Below, one piece after another: positions 13,101-28,100 of a stretch of DNA of 64,000 nucleotides. Position numbers and translations under genes: made by a program. The stretch lies in contig CAWUHX010000029.1 in assembly GCA_963922205.1 (NCBI GenBank), forward strand, positions 1,426,001 through 1,490,000, given 5' to 3'. Every line of letters begins with the position of its first letter. Within the stretch, counting starts at the first letter, position 1. The notes under the pieces were generated by a model that was not told where the DNA came from, did no database searches, and saw nothing but the letters and a program-made list of their open reading frames with translations. This DNA is from Romanomermis culicivorax. Its lineage: Eukaryota; Nematoda; Enoplea; Mermithida; Mermithidae.

Positions 13101-16100
13101 CTGTCTTTTACTAAACAGGGGATCTAGACTAAAACTAGTTTTATTATTATTTCGATCACATTGGGGTACGTTATAATACCAATAAGGAATTTCCTCGAAA
13201 AGTATTACTTTCAGGCTGAAAATTGTGGTCGTAGCGCACTTTTGTGTCGCAACCATTTGACCAGTATGCAAATCATAGCAATAAATACTACCATCGGCTG
13301 AGCCAGCGAAAAGTTGGCAATCATCGGGTCCGATGATGAGCGAGACTATCTGAAATAAAAGAAGGAATATTTCATGAAATCCTCTGATAAGGCTCGAATT
13401 TCCACATAATTTCAGTCAACGAAGAACGGTTAGCATAAGAATAAGATCCAGTGAAACTTTGTTATTCGTGATTTTATCGTCTGGAATTCGAGCTAAAACT
13501 AGTTAAATATTGACAAATTAATTTCTAAGCTTACGTTGCCCTGATGACCGCGTAGTTCATGCAGCTCTTTGGCCAAACATAATGAGAAAACTCTCAAGGT
13601 TTCATCGGCACATGCTATAACTAAAAACGTGTCGTTCGACGTCAGGCAAAGACTAGAAACCGGAGCCATCATTCCGCCCAGTTTATAAACGACGTCTCCG
13701 CTGGCGACATGCCAAATAATGACTACAAAGTCGAACGAACCTAAATAAAAAATTTTTGAATATAAAATGATAATGGAACTGTTCGAACTTTTGGACACAT
13801 ACAGGCAACATATAACCAGGGCCATGCGCAGGATTTTTTCATGGGGGGGGGGGGGCGGACTAGATTTTTTCACTGAATAGCCCCAGAAAATGTTGATCTT
13901 ACGCGGATATACTGTGTGCATACTGCTCAATTGGGGGGGGGGCGCCCCCCCCCCGTCCCCCTTTGTGCACGGCCCTGTATATAACGGAGCTTTGAGGTCT
14001 GGGGGTGGAGATAATGCAACTTTTTTGTTTATGAGGCCATCGATTCCCCAAAATTTCAGGGAGGTCATCGAAGGAAAAAATGCAATTTTTAAAGACAAAA
14101 AGTCTGAAAATCGGTTTAAAAATAGTAATTTATGTCTAAAAAACCCTAAAAATATACATTTATGGCGTGAAACACCAAAAAATTAATTTTTTCGACCTTT
14201 TTTGATTAAAATAACAATTTTCTTCAGAAAATTCACATTTTCAGTCCTATTTCCACCGAAAAGATGGGGGTTCCCATGGCTAGCTCATTTCAGCCACATG
14301 ATTGACACATTTTGAGGAGGCCATCATACGAGCGAAGATTTCTGGGGTTCTTATGGGACTACTCTCGAATTACATCTCTGAATATATACCCTCCTAAAAC
14401 TGTTGCCTACCAATAACTAGAGGAGATCTAAGGTCCTGGACTTTCGCGTTCGATAGCAAACAACATATAATATACCTGGCCTCTGAATTTCATGTCCCCC
14501 CTCAGGAGTCAAAACGGTAAGAGCTAGAACCTTCGGGTTTTTTGCATAATATCGGGCATAGGGGCTAACTATGGGGTGCCTTTTGCCATTTCGCCTCTAT
14601 CTGCAAGTGGTGCTCGGTGGGGCCCCAAAAACATGCGAAAAACGCGCTTTTTGAGGTCACTCAGTTCCACCATACCCAGCAATGGGTGTGGCATATTCAA
14701 GCTTCATACTTCGGCCTGAGCATCTTGGGGGTGAAATCTCAAATGCGGTTTTTTATTTTTTTTAAAATGTGGCCCCAATTCGATTATATGGTGGTCCAAA
14801 GTCCCGAGGAACACGAAATTCCCCAATTTTGTTATATAATACATACGGCTTCAAAAAAAAATAATTTTTTGCAGCATGATGCACTACTAATTTTTTGCGG
14901 TTTCAATTGAACCGGAAACCTTATTGGGATTTTTGGGCAGTAAGGGTTTTCGACCATTGGGAATTCGATGGACGCGGTAACTTTACACAAAAAAATTATC
15001 TGGGGTGTAAACAAGCGTATTTCCGTGATTTTTTTAGCGGAAGGTGTTTTCGACCTCGGGGAATTCAATAGATGCGGTCACTTTACACAAAAAGATTATC
15101 CCGGTTGTAAACAAGCGTGTTTCCGTAATTTTTACGTGGAAGGGGTTTTCGACCACGGGGAATTGAATGAATGTGATCACTTTACACGCTAAATTATATT
15201 GTGTGTATTTCAAATGTATTTCTGCGATTTTTGAAGGTTTTTCATTTTTGATTTTATTCGCTTCTATTTAACTATTTAACAAAATATTCACAGTTTTTGG
15301 ATTTAAACTGAAATTAGCAGAAAGAGCGTTTTTTGTGGGATTGGAGACGGGAAGCAATTTTACCCATCTCTGTCGCTCTGGTCCTGCTTTAAAAAAAGTC
15401 GTACTGTTGGAGTGGGAGTGCGAGTAGAGTCGAGAAGAACCGGGTACGGGATTTGGGGCACGCTCCCAATAAAGGCACGACTGAATCAGGAGCATTTTTG
15501 TATGCTTTACCCTATTCTCCCATTTACAGATCGATGCCCTATGACTGTAACCAAGCCCCAGTTGCACTAAAGGGGTCTGAGCTCGAGCTCAAGATAATCT
15601 CGAACAAAAAAGCGTCTCGGTTTGATCTCAAGTTCGGTATAATTTGAATGTCATCAGGATCATGACGAGCTCAATGTCGAGATTATCGCCAACTCGAGCT
15701 GTCGGGTTGCACTAACATTTTCACATAATTTTCTTATCTCTAAAGCAAATAAATATAAAAATGTTTGCAATCCTCAAACTCGAACTTACACCTCAGTAGT
15801 AGTTAATCTTGAAGTGAGTATTGTTTGTGCACTGGAAGAGTAATTTGGACATTCCGATTAGCTCAAACTCAGGATCAGCAATTTAATCCCGATGTTGAGA
15901 TTATCCTCATGTTGGGTTAGTTCAACCAACCTCAGGTTTCTTTATAGTTCTGAAAATGACTATAATATGCCCACCTCACTATTGTTCAGCTAGTGTGAGA
16001 GGCAGCAGTTTTGAATCGGTTGTGAGTTAGAATGCTATTGGTTTACCATTTCTTTACATTTGAAGTCATGTGCATATAATTTTGATGTAGTTGATGCCAG

Positions 16101-19100
16101 GGAAGGACAAATTGCACGATGCTGCAGAATATACTTCTTCACAGACATGGAAAATTTTTTAAAGAAAGAATGAAAATCCAATATAACGACAAAAATTTTT
16201 TTCCAACTCCAACCCAAGTTCTCAAAAATCTAGTTCAATCCTTTTTCTAGCTTGGCAACTATCCAAGCAAGTCTTATTTTTTCTGCCCCATCGGGGCATT
16301 TTCTAATAAACTAGTCACAGTCTGGTTGGTATGGCATGAGGATAAACCATTCATTCTTATGTTTCTTCAAGTAATTATTTTCTGACAGATTCTCGAAAAA
16401 TCCATAAATTCAATCGAAAACACCGCTGAAGTTTGCAGATTCAAAAAACCCTGGCAGAGATATTTACCTTCGAAAATTTGCTCTCTGTTTGCTTTAAAAT
16501 CAATTTCGGATAGCTCTACAGCTTTCAATCAAAGAAAGTATTGAAAGCTTAAGAAAATTGCAATTTGTTCAGGAAACGGTACTTTTGTTAATGATTACAA
16601 ATTGACCGATGCAGCTAAAAACCAGACATAATAAAAATTGGACATTGAAGAACTCACCGGACACGAGATATTCATTTTCGTTGGTTAGCGCTAGAGCACT
16701 AACCGTGCCCGTATGGCCGACGAACGTTTTATGGATCGACCATGTTTCAAAAGCTAACATTTTTATGCTAGAATCGGACCAACCCGTAAAAATAAATTTG
16801 TTATCTTTAGTAAAAAGTGCGCATGAAGTTTTGTCTGTTCCGTTTTCGAAATTTTTTACGCAAGATCCTTGTTGCAAATTCCACAGGCGGAAAGTGCCGT
16901 CGTTAGACCCCGTTGCGAAATGGAGACCGTTGTTGCTCAATTGTAGGCAAAGCACTTTGTCCGTATGCCCTGAAAAATAGGAAAAATACAGCATTGGGAA
17001 TACTTGGGTAGAAATAAATAATTCATTACTAACGTAAAGTTAGAACTTTTTTTAATCCAATTATTATTTATTAAGGATGTCTCAGGAAGCACCAGGACCA
17101 CTGCCATGCCCATCTGACACTGGCATCTGCTATTCATTTTAGCATCGGTGATAAGTACCAATGCAAACACTGTAAAATACAATGGCGTGCGCTGTAAGTG
17201 AATTTTTCGTGGAAATAAGCAATCCAAAAATTATCCTGCATGAAAATAATAATTCAAGTACATACAACAGAATCAATTTTCAATGTTTTCATGATCAGCT
17301 TCAAATTTGACGTCTAATACATCGACATTCTGGAGCGTTGATTAACTTGATTTTGGTATCAAGACAAACTCTAGTGTCTACTCTATTACTGACTTAGTCA
17401 CTCGATTGGGTACATGAGAATTTCAAGTCTACTTCAGCAGGAAGTCTGTGCTTTTCTCTACATATGATTCAGCCGCGACTCCACATATTTTTAAAAAACA
17501 AGTCATAAAAAAGGTTTTCTGGTCATAGCTTCGGAAAAGTCTAGCATTATGACCAAGGCCGTATTTAGGGGGTGGCGGGGGGGGGGGCGGCCGCCACCCC
17601 CTTGGAACTTTGTCCAATGTCGATTTTGTGTCTATCACTGAGAAAAATCTCAAAATTTTCCGGCGCTTCGCGCTGGTCAATCAGTATAACAGTCATTATT
17701 TTCTATCAGGCACGGCCATTAGCATATTTACTCCGACTTACTAGTTAAATTTCAACAGTTTCAATCAACTGAATTACCTGATCTCTTTTTTTTTATCAGT
17801 TACAAGACAAAATGATGGGCATGTTTATCACTGTGGAAAAACTTTTTTTGATTTCCAAACCGAAATGATGCATTGTGGTGAACTTCAGAAGGTCAAACCC
17901 TCAAAATTTGCCGGCGCTTCGCGCCGGTCCCCAGTATAATAGTCATTGTTCCCTATCAAGCGCGGCCATTAACATATCTACTTCCACTTTACTACCTAAC
18001 TTTCATCAGTTTCTATCAACTGATTCACTTCATCTCTTCTTTTACTAATTAAGAGCCAATATTTTGCTGATAATTGAGGTTTTCGATCACTTCTTAAAAT
18101 TTTATTCCCTTACTTCGTTTGGAGTTTTCCATAGATATCGAAACGTGAGCCTTTGCAATTCGCATTGAAAACTGATAAAAACGTCATTTTAAGACTGTAA
18201 ATTTAGAGCTCCTATCTAGTAAATTGTTGTGAACATTCATTTTCCAGCATTTTGGAACGCAAAAATCAGAAATTTTTTCGGTGCTACGCACCGAAATAAG
18301 AAAGCTATTACAATATATTAGTTTAATTCCAATTTATTATCATTGTCATGAAAAGATTAATTTTCCACCTTTTAGAGTGTAAAAACCTAAAAATTTTCCC
18401 GGCGTTTTTTTCCCTCTGTCCGCCCCCCTAAAAAAATTCCTGGCTACGGCCCTGATTATGACTATACATATAACGGAGCCCCGAAACCTGGGTAGAGAGT
18501 CAATCGGCTTTTTTTGGAGCAGGTGGCCACCTATTCTCCAAAATTTTAGGGGTATCCTTGAAGGAAAAGAAATTGATTCTTTCACCAGTACGAAAAATAG
18601 TTCAAAAAGTGAACTTTTCATAAAAAAATTATTTTTCATTAAAAAGTTAACATTTTTTAGTATTTTTTGGACCCAACGTATGGGTTCCCATGACTACCAT
18701 ATGACTATCTATAGGATTGGCAAATCCTGCCAACGACTAGCCAAATGCCCGTCGATTTCCGGAGGGGGGTACCAAATGAGCCCCCTTAATTATATGTATG
18801 ATTATGCCTGCATTTTTAGCTAAAATTGAATAGATTTCACTAATAAGGTTTTCATCGCTTTCAAAATGGGCCATGATTTCGTTGGATTCAGCACTCCAGT
18901 ATATAATGTGACACTGTAAAAGAAAAAATAGTTTTTAGAATTTTTACATATACATATGTACAAGGCACCAGCACCGGTGAAGATGTCTGGCACCGGCGAA
19001 AAAGTCGGCACCGGGACACACCACTAACTATAATGTTTAAAGAACTTCGATGGTTTTTTCAGCTTAACGCAAAGTACGCTCCGCACCGACTACGAGTCAT

Positions 19101-22100
19101 AACTAAACTTCTTCAAAATAAGAAATTTCCATAACCTTACCAACGAAAGACTTCACAACCATGTTTGAAAGAATGTGGTACATAAGGATACGTCCGTCGG
19201 CGTAGCCAGCTAATAGTAAATGTTGATAATTGATGGTCGGCTGAATAATGGTGGCCATACCGGGCATGTAATCCAAAATCTTCAACGACGTAACGAGTGG
19301 ACAAAGAGGTGGCCTTATCCAGCTCGTCAACGGTACAATAATTGGATAAACGCAAACATTGTCTACCCAATACATTGCTTGATTGAGCAAATTATTTAAT
19401 ATTTCGGTGTTACGACCTAGAAACAAGGAAAAATCTTACGACTATTAGCAGGTATGAATCGATTGATACCGCACTCTGAGGTACTGGACTACCTTTCGGT
19501 TAACTAAAAATTTCGCAACTAGATTACGCATCCTGAAGACATATTAACTATATGCATACCCATAATCCACTATACAGTGGCGTCGAAAATATCAAAAAAA
19601 ATGAAATTCGTTTTGAACTTCAATTTAAATATGTTTTACCGTTAGAAAAATAAATCAGTGTGATTTAGCCGACCTGGATTTATTTCGATACAAATATTGG
19701 GAAAATCTGCCCTTTATCGATTTCATCTAGTACGGAACTTTCAGCTGTTTCCATCAGAACTTAACACAACTATTTTGAAACAATACAACTTACTTCGGGT
19801 GAAATTTAACCTGCCGATCAATTCTGCAGCAAAGTATTTCGTGGAATAAGCTAACGTATCGACTGACGGCCGAATTACCGTACCGTATAGAATATGCAAA
19901 TTGTGATCCAGGAGTTGACTCAATGATTCTTCGAATATGCTCAACATATGTAACAAATTTGTGACGTTGAGAATAGAGTCCAAGTAAGAGTAGTTGCATA
20001 AACTTTGTTCTTCGAAATCATTGACAGTTCCTTAAGGATATAATGAGGAAGAAGATGGATAATGATGAGAAAGAATCGAACGTCAGCTAATTTAGAAAAA
20101 ATTTGGTGAGTTTAAAAAAAACATGATAATTTTGAATTCTAACGTTTTTACACATACATGCACCGTATATACCTGCTTGAAATACGTGGTACCAGAAGTT
20201 GTGGGCAGCTCTACGGTCGTAGATAATTTTACCCGTACTAGGATGAAAATACTGCGGCGCCGAAAGTCGTGCCACCAAGGGCACTTTACCACCTACGTTG
20301 TCTTGCTCATCGGCGTTATTATACTCGCTCCATCTGTACATCTCAGAAATATTTCTGTGATAAGTCTAAAATAACGAATCGATCAAAAGATCGTAGATGC
20401 TCGGTAAATTCTGCCACGGCAGGATCTAAATTTTATCGTTCTCCCCAAGGTTTTCACAACAACTATGTGTTACTAGGACAAAAATAGATTTTAAATACGG
20501 CCCCTGGAGCGTAGGCATGGTAAAAATGGTTTATGAAGGGATTTCATGCTCTGTTTGGTTTTTTTTGTCTTAAAAAAGCCAATTTATTAGCACGTTACTC
20601 AACAGATCACAATATTAAGTTAATTTGTAGTTATTTTTGAAAGCAATTTTTGACAGCTCAACTATGCAATTCATAGTCCTTGTAAAAAATTACTAACCAG
20701 AGAGCTCTTAGATCGACAGAACGACATCCAATATTACAGATACAGTAATTTTTTGTGTGTTATTTCTGTCGAAGAAAATTTTTTTGAATTTTCTGCTACA
20801 AATCTTTATACGTTACCTTCAGCTCAGAATTGGTTCGTAGGAATTTGAAACGCACAGCGCTGTTTATCATACTATGGGTCCAATTTAGTATTATTTTTCC
20901 ATCGAAAGTCACCTCATCTACTAAACTGCCTAAAAGGTAAAAATAATTGAAGAACATAGAACAATCCTCGCTGAATAACTTACCAAACATATCTTTCAAT
21001 ATTAACCATGTTAAGCACGGTACAGTGTACCCATAGCCCAAAACATCTTTATTATGATCATTTTCTACGGAAACATTCATATCGGTAGCATTTTCGCCAA
21101 TTAACTCCCATAATTCGGTCTCGGTTAACCCTGAAGAGAAAAAAATGGAAAGAACATAGAAAGTTCTAATTCGAAATAATTTATAATTAATCAATTAAAG
21201 AATTGAAATAATTGTCCAGATACACTCAGAAAAACCGTGACACAATACTAAAAGATGACGTAAATTTACATATAACTAAAATTGAATTGAAATTTTATAG
21301 TTTCACGGTTTGGTTCATTTGTCGTCTTTAATTATTTTTTTACGATTCTTCTTAACATTGCGGTTTATTTTCATTAATATATTTAAATTCATGAAACAAA
21401 TTTTCGACTTATTTATTACTACTACTTAACTCACTTACTGAGATGACTTACCATATCTAGAACATTCCAAATAGCTACACCAAGCACCAATCAATGATTC
21501 AAAGGGCGCAACGACATGTGCATAGAGCTTTTCCAATTTCTCAATAACGCTGATAAAATACGTGGTCATTTTCGTAGATAAAAACTGACTGGGTGGTGAG
21601 AAATTGGAGTGCCACGTTGCACATTCGCGACCCAAAAACTTAGCCAATAATGGCGACGGGGTAGGCTCGAAAGAAAGAAATTTCATTACAGTTTGTTGCT
21701 GTTCTGACGATAAAGTACGCTTATTGGAAGATAAGTGAGCCTTGACAATTCCGAATAAGTCGTCCGCTGATATATTAGGTACCTATAACGAACATCATAT
21801 ATATGCATATGAGAATTCGTCAACAAGAGATTGATTTGGGACCAAAAACCTCGAAGAAGAGAACTTTATTGTGTTTGAATGAAATGTGTTCGAATCAAAA
21901 TAGATATCACCACATAATTCAACAACCTGAACAAGATTCACGTGACAACGTCCGCTCGAATCTGGCTTAATTGGAAGCATGTTCAAATTCAGAAACGATT
22001 TTGTTACAGTTGCAACGAAGATGACATTCATCGGCAATTCCCTGGGCACCCAAGGGCAAAAATTGAACGTTCGGCCAGACGCATAGGTGGCGTATTTCAA

Positions 22101-25100
22101 TTGATTCAAATCATCCAATAAAATTATTAAAGGCCTCCGCTGTTCGGCAGCTTTTTCGGACGCCCGGGCGCAAACCTGGTCAAAAAAACGGAAAACCTTG
22201 TCTGTCGTAAAAGCTGTTCCGAAATATTTCATCAAAGGGTACAATTCGTAGGTCAAACAAATTTGGATACACACGCCCCGTAAAAGTTCGTGGGCATATT
22301 TGGATGACGAACAAGAATTGATGAATCGAGACACGATTGTCACTTCCGAATTGAGCCATTTAGGAGCAAAAGTCGATACGCGACGTAGAATTGTACTTTT
22401 TCCCGATCCTTCGTCCCCCTGAATAATTATAGGGCAAGATGGAGCAACAAGAGCGCCGGAAAACCATTTGGAGATACTGCGGAGACATTCGGATTTGTCC
22501 CAAGTAACTAAAAATTAATGAAAAATATTACATTGAGTTGAACTCGAATGAGTTAAATCTAAAGATCCTTTCTTGACAATTATTTCACAGAAACCAGAAC
22601 TAGCGATCTTAGAATAGTGTGATAGCAAAAAATATTCATTTATGCTTGAAAAACTTCTTGATAAAATCGAAAGATGCATTTTTTAAGACGAATCATGCTG
22701 AATGCTGAACTTATAAATCTACCCATGTGTAATAAATTCAATTTTCTTACCATTACATTTTTCCGAGACAGCAGAAGAATGCAATTGAACGTTTGAGAAA
22801 CTTTTGGGTTGTTGCAGCGCGTTAGCGAAAGGATATAAGAGGTCGAAATGAAAACGTATTTGTTCGAAAAGCTGACCGATTTCAACCCGAGTGCAAAAAA
22901 AATATTCCACGTTCGGCTGATTTTGCAAGCTCGACCAATCGTAACCGTTTGCATAAGTTCGATCAATTAATTGTTTCATTTTGTAGGTCAATTCTTGAGC
23001 AAAATAACTAATAGAATCGTTTGACTGTTTTTTTAATGCTGAATTTTGTGCCTGATGTTGAGTTTTACTTTCACTTTGAAATTGAATCAGATTTGATTTT
23101 TCTAAACACGACAACAGTTTCTCATGGAGTTCGTTCATTTGAAAATCGCCGTCATCTAAATGCACAGAAGAAAATCAAAATATACAAGAATATCAACAAA
23201 AATCGATGAACGTTGCCATATCTATGCATGGTCAGTCAGTCTAGGAGGGAGGTAAAGTGAGATTTTGTCAAGATAGTAAATATATATTAACTGGGTTTTT
23301 CTAAGAAACCTCAAGCAGAAAAAGCTTGAACGGCCAAAATCTTTCAGTAATTGGGCTCCTGTCAACGAAAGCTACAAGTTAGAACAGCTTCAGAGTTGAA
23401 AAAGTAGTAGCAACTCGCATATGATTCAAAAAACCCAGACAGTGAATGCTTATCTGCTCAAAATCTATGCGTAGTGAATGAGCACCCGCCAGGCCTGCTA
23501 GGGATTATACCCCTACCATAAGCCCCAATGCGCAGGTATGAACGTCGCCAAAAAGGAGACCATGAAAGAGTATCGTGAAACTTTTCAGCCAACAAGTGGC
23601 AATGGTCAAAATGTCAATATAACTAAATTCAGACTAACGTCTTTTAGACATAACATTTTTATAAACAGAACATTCTCTAAAGAATTAATTTAGCAGATAG
23701 ATAATTGGATTGTAAATAAATAAATTATTCTGACATCAACAAGATTGTAGGTAAATCAATTAGTCTGAGTTGTCGTCAAAACAGATACGATAAAAATTAA
23801 CTTGTGCAAAAATCTATTTTAAGTTAATTGAATCCTCACACTGAAGTAAAGCTGTTATTAGATTTACACGTATTACCTGAATAATTTTTTAGGTAAAATA
23901 ATGAAGTTCCGAGGTCGCTGTTTCTATTCTTTCCATCATCCAATACGGCTTTCGATATCATTTGCTCTAAGCAAGGACGGTGGAAGAGGAGGTGCTAAAA
24001 ATGTTGATACTCAGACGTGAAAGTTAAAACGTGACATTTTTATTATAGATGTAATTGGGTACGATAGAAATCTCCACAGGAATTTTCAACTATATGGCCA
24101 GTCATATGAACACATCCCAAGATTCTGAAAGGCTATCACAGGCTAGGGTGTGGTTCCCCATCCTTTGGAATGTGGAAAATTTAAGAATTCTTTAATGGTA
24201 AATAGTCATTTCCGAACGAAAAACCGGAAAAATGTCAACTCTTTCGGCAGTTAGCTACATAAATGCGCATTTCTATGATATTTTAGACCATAAAACTATT
24301 TTTAAACCAATTTATGAGTTGTGAGGCAAAAAACTTTTTTCTTTCATTGCCCTGCCTTTGCACGTGACAAACATTTTCGCCTCCGCATAAAGCAGCACGT
24401 CAATAAACTGTATATCTTAATTGCGCATACTTCTCTGCTACAAACGACATAAATATAAACATACATGTAATTGGGGGGGGGGGGTGCTATGGGAATCTGT
24501 TGGGGTGGCTCCAGGTGCATGTGTTCAGCTTCCGGCGTCGGTGCGCAGGCGGTTGGACGCGGCGAAAAGTGGCGAGAAAAGAATGATAAATTTGCATAGA
24601 TTTATGCTGCCACTGTTTCGCGTGTTTTATGTCTTTTTGTCATTATTAAAAAAGATTGAGTTTATGGAGCGACGCCTCCATCGCCTTTCTTATAATATTT
24701 TGTTTATTATTATTTATTTGGCCTCGCCAGTCGTCACCCAATACACTTTGGACCTGTAAGTGTATTGTTTTGTGAGCGTAGGGGTTGGAGTTTTTAAGAT
24801 TAGGTTTGGAGACTTGGGTAGGATCTCCTGAGGTATGTGCCAAGGTGTTCTGCCTGAGGTTTAGTGAAAGTTCTGGCGAGTATCTGGTGAAACGTCTGGG
24901 AGAGTTTTTGGTTGGTTGTTGTTGTTAGCCTGTGGTCAGAACTGTTGCATCGTATTGACCCCACAGTAGCCTAACAAGTGGTGGACTCTTAACGCCTCTC
25001 ACGACGGATAACCGGAGAACCACCAGAAAAATAACTAAACCTCCTGGGTTTTATTTACAGGCACATACTGGAAAAATTAAGAAAATGAGTATTCTGGTAG

Positions 25101-28100
25101 GAAAAACGTTGAGGACTCCTCCTAGGTCACACGAACCTAGTGTTTTGAATCTCGACTCTGCTGAAGAACATGCAGCGGTAGAACAGGTTCAAGCACAGGC
25201 GCCTGAGACTGAAGGAAGGAGAGAGAGTAGAAATGCCCAAGTGGCAAGAATGGAAGAGGAGTTGAAGAGAAGTAGTTTTGAGATGGCTAGGCTAGCCGAG
25301 ATTGAAACTACGGTAAGTGGTAGTGTCAGAGGTCAGCAGACCTCTTAGAGAGAGAGACCGACGTCGCCCCCGAAGTTGGTCCATCCAATGGCCGAGACGC
25401 TGGAGAAGATTAGACGGAAGTCGAAACCGGCATGGAGGTCAAACATGGTGGACATGAATTACTACGAATATTACGAGGACGCGCCGGCCGATTTATACCA
25501 CGATAAATATTCGAGGCGATACGACCCCGAAATGGCGAATTTTATTCGACGAGAGGAGCAAAGGGATCGAGTTGATCCCAAGGACATACGAATTAACGCG
25601 CTGGAGAAAAAGGTGGAATTATTGATCAAAGTTATCGAAAGCGCACAAGTCAAGGAAAAGGAAACGGAAGAAGGTCAATGGAGGAAGATAGGTGAGTCTT
25701 CTTACCTTGAGAATAGAGTAGAGAGAGTAAGTGAACCTAAGAGAGAGGTTCATTCAGAGGTTTATATAAGGTCTCAAGAAGATAGAGACAAATATTTGGG
25801 TAGAAATAGAGGTTGGACTGAGGAGCCGCAGAGTTCGAGGAATGCTGAACAAGCACAATTGAATGCCTACGGTTACTCAGAGAATAGGAGGTCGAGGGAA
25901 AGGAAGGTGACTATTTGCGACGAATCATCCCAGGGAGAGGATAGGTTTTCTCGTCCTACTCCTTGGAGAGATACCGCAAATAGAGCTGACCTTAGCCCTG
26001 AGAGGAGGAAAAAGAGGAGGTCGAAGAGTCGAAAGAGATCTCACAGATCGAGAGCTAGGAGTAGACATTACTCAGATAGTGATAATAGCAGTTCATCTAG
26101 GTGGAACTCTAGCTCAAGTGTAGAAGTTGATGTGAGAGATGTGGTAAAGGCCTTGAAACATAGACCTTTACATGATAATATAAAGCCGACGGAGGCTTTG
26201 AAATTTTTTACTGATCTGGAAAGTGAATTTCTGGAGAATACTGCGGATAAGGTCAAGAAGGAGTGTTTGAGAAAGTTGTCTCAAAATATGGCTAGGAGGA
26301 TAGCAAGAACATTCTCAAGTTATACAGAAGCGCAGAGAAATATTTTAAAGTATCTCGCGCCGACTTATGATTTGATGATGCTCAAAAGAGTTGTTTAATA
26401 TGAAGCAGGAAGAAGGCGAGTCAGCCTTAGAGTTTTTAAAGAGGTTAAGTAATCATGTGGATCTGGTCTATGCAGATCAGAGTGATCAAGTAAGGCAAGA
26501 GAATATTATTAATGCCTTCATTTATAAAAGTAGTCCGTTATATCAGACGGAGTTGCAGGATGCATTGCCATCCATGAAAGCTTGGCAAGACCTTGCATAC
26601 GCTGTAACTCAGATTGATAAGAAGTATAAGAATGTGTTTACTACTTTTGGAGCCAAGGATAAACCAATTGTGGTGAATCAAGTTGTAGCTATGGAGGAGA
26701 AGTGCCCGGAAATTGCTTTTGTAGGGAATGCTCTGTATGGAAGTACTAAAATATATAACCAGACGAAGTCAAGACCACAAAATCAGTTGCAAAAGGCAGT
26801 GGAAGAGGAGAGAAATGAGGAGAATGCTGAAGAGATGCAACCTGGCCCGTCCCCTCGTGATGTCAAAAAGTCTAACGAGGAGCAGGCCAAGGAGTCTTTT
26901 TTAGCTATTCTCTCAAAGGAATGGCTACAATTGGTTCAAAAGGTGGATAAATTACAGGTTACTCAGAATGAAGCTTTAAAAGAGTTGACTACTGTGAAGA
27001 CTGCCTCTGGTGAAAAGCAGAAGCAGTTGAAGCAGCAGAGACCCTACTGCATACATCATAAGAACAATACTCATGCTACGGAGGAGTGTAAAACATCAGC
27101 ATACCGGCGTCAGCAACAGCAATGCGGTGGATTTAACTGTGGCATGTCTAATCAGTATTATGGTGGTGATAGAAACGCTTCATTTAGAGGAAGTTTCAGA
27201 GGTAGAGGTGGACCTCAATTTGGATTTAGAGGAAGAGGAAGAGGTGCCTATTATGTAGGATTCCCCGAAGAAGATCAAATGTACGGGTATGACCCAGAAT
27301 TTGAGAGATACAGGGAATTCTGCAGACTTAGAGAACAAGGCATCCAGTTGCAGAGGCAGCCTCAGTTGATGTTACCTGCGTCAACTAGTCAACCGGCTAT
27401 TCAGGCTAGTACTGTCCAGGATCAATCTGGATCATTTGTTTCGAACCAGTGGCAACCTGGTTCGCATAACGTAATGGTGACAAGCCATACGGATGTGGAT
27501 AATGAAAGCGAACAGAGTAGAAACAAATCTTCTAGTTTGGTTCTCGGAAGTATTATTCACCTGGATAAAGTGAAAACTCTAGAAAAAGTGAAAGAAAGAG
27601 ATTTGGCTCATGTGAAGTATGGAAGGAAAGCAACGGACATAGAGAAAAGATTGTTGGAAAATTATCTGAAAATGGTTCCGTTCTATATAAATGTAGTTAT
27701 TAAAGAAACGGCTACCAGAGCTTTGATTGATACAGGAGATCAGTGTACGGTCATGTCTTCTAAGCTCTTGAAAAGGGCATTAGACGTTCATTATACAGTG
27801 TATCCTCGTATTCTTGAAGTGACTGTAGCTGATGGAAAAATTGTGCATGCCTATGGGTATGTACCAGTTTGTATGAAGACGGAATTCCAAAATTTTCCAG
27901 TCAATGTTATAGTGTTGCCAGATGCAGGTGAGGACCTGATCTTGGGCACAGATTTTTTAGCACACCCAGATTTAGGTGTGGTGATTGATTTTAAAAGAAA
28001 TGCCATGACGATACAAGACATTGAGAAGAAGATTGACGTAGTTCAAGTTCCTTCTATAACTACTGTGCAAACGGTAATGGTAGAAGTGACTAAAGTCAGT

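Noticed and set aside
26379-26400. Programmed +1 frameshift between gag and pol
   Set aside because: The break is in the middle of the capsid domain, and capsid C-terminus, nucleocapsid and pol share one frame downstream. A mutation in the CAAAAG run fits better, although only other copies can settle it.
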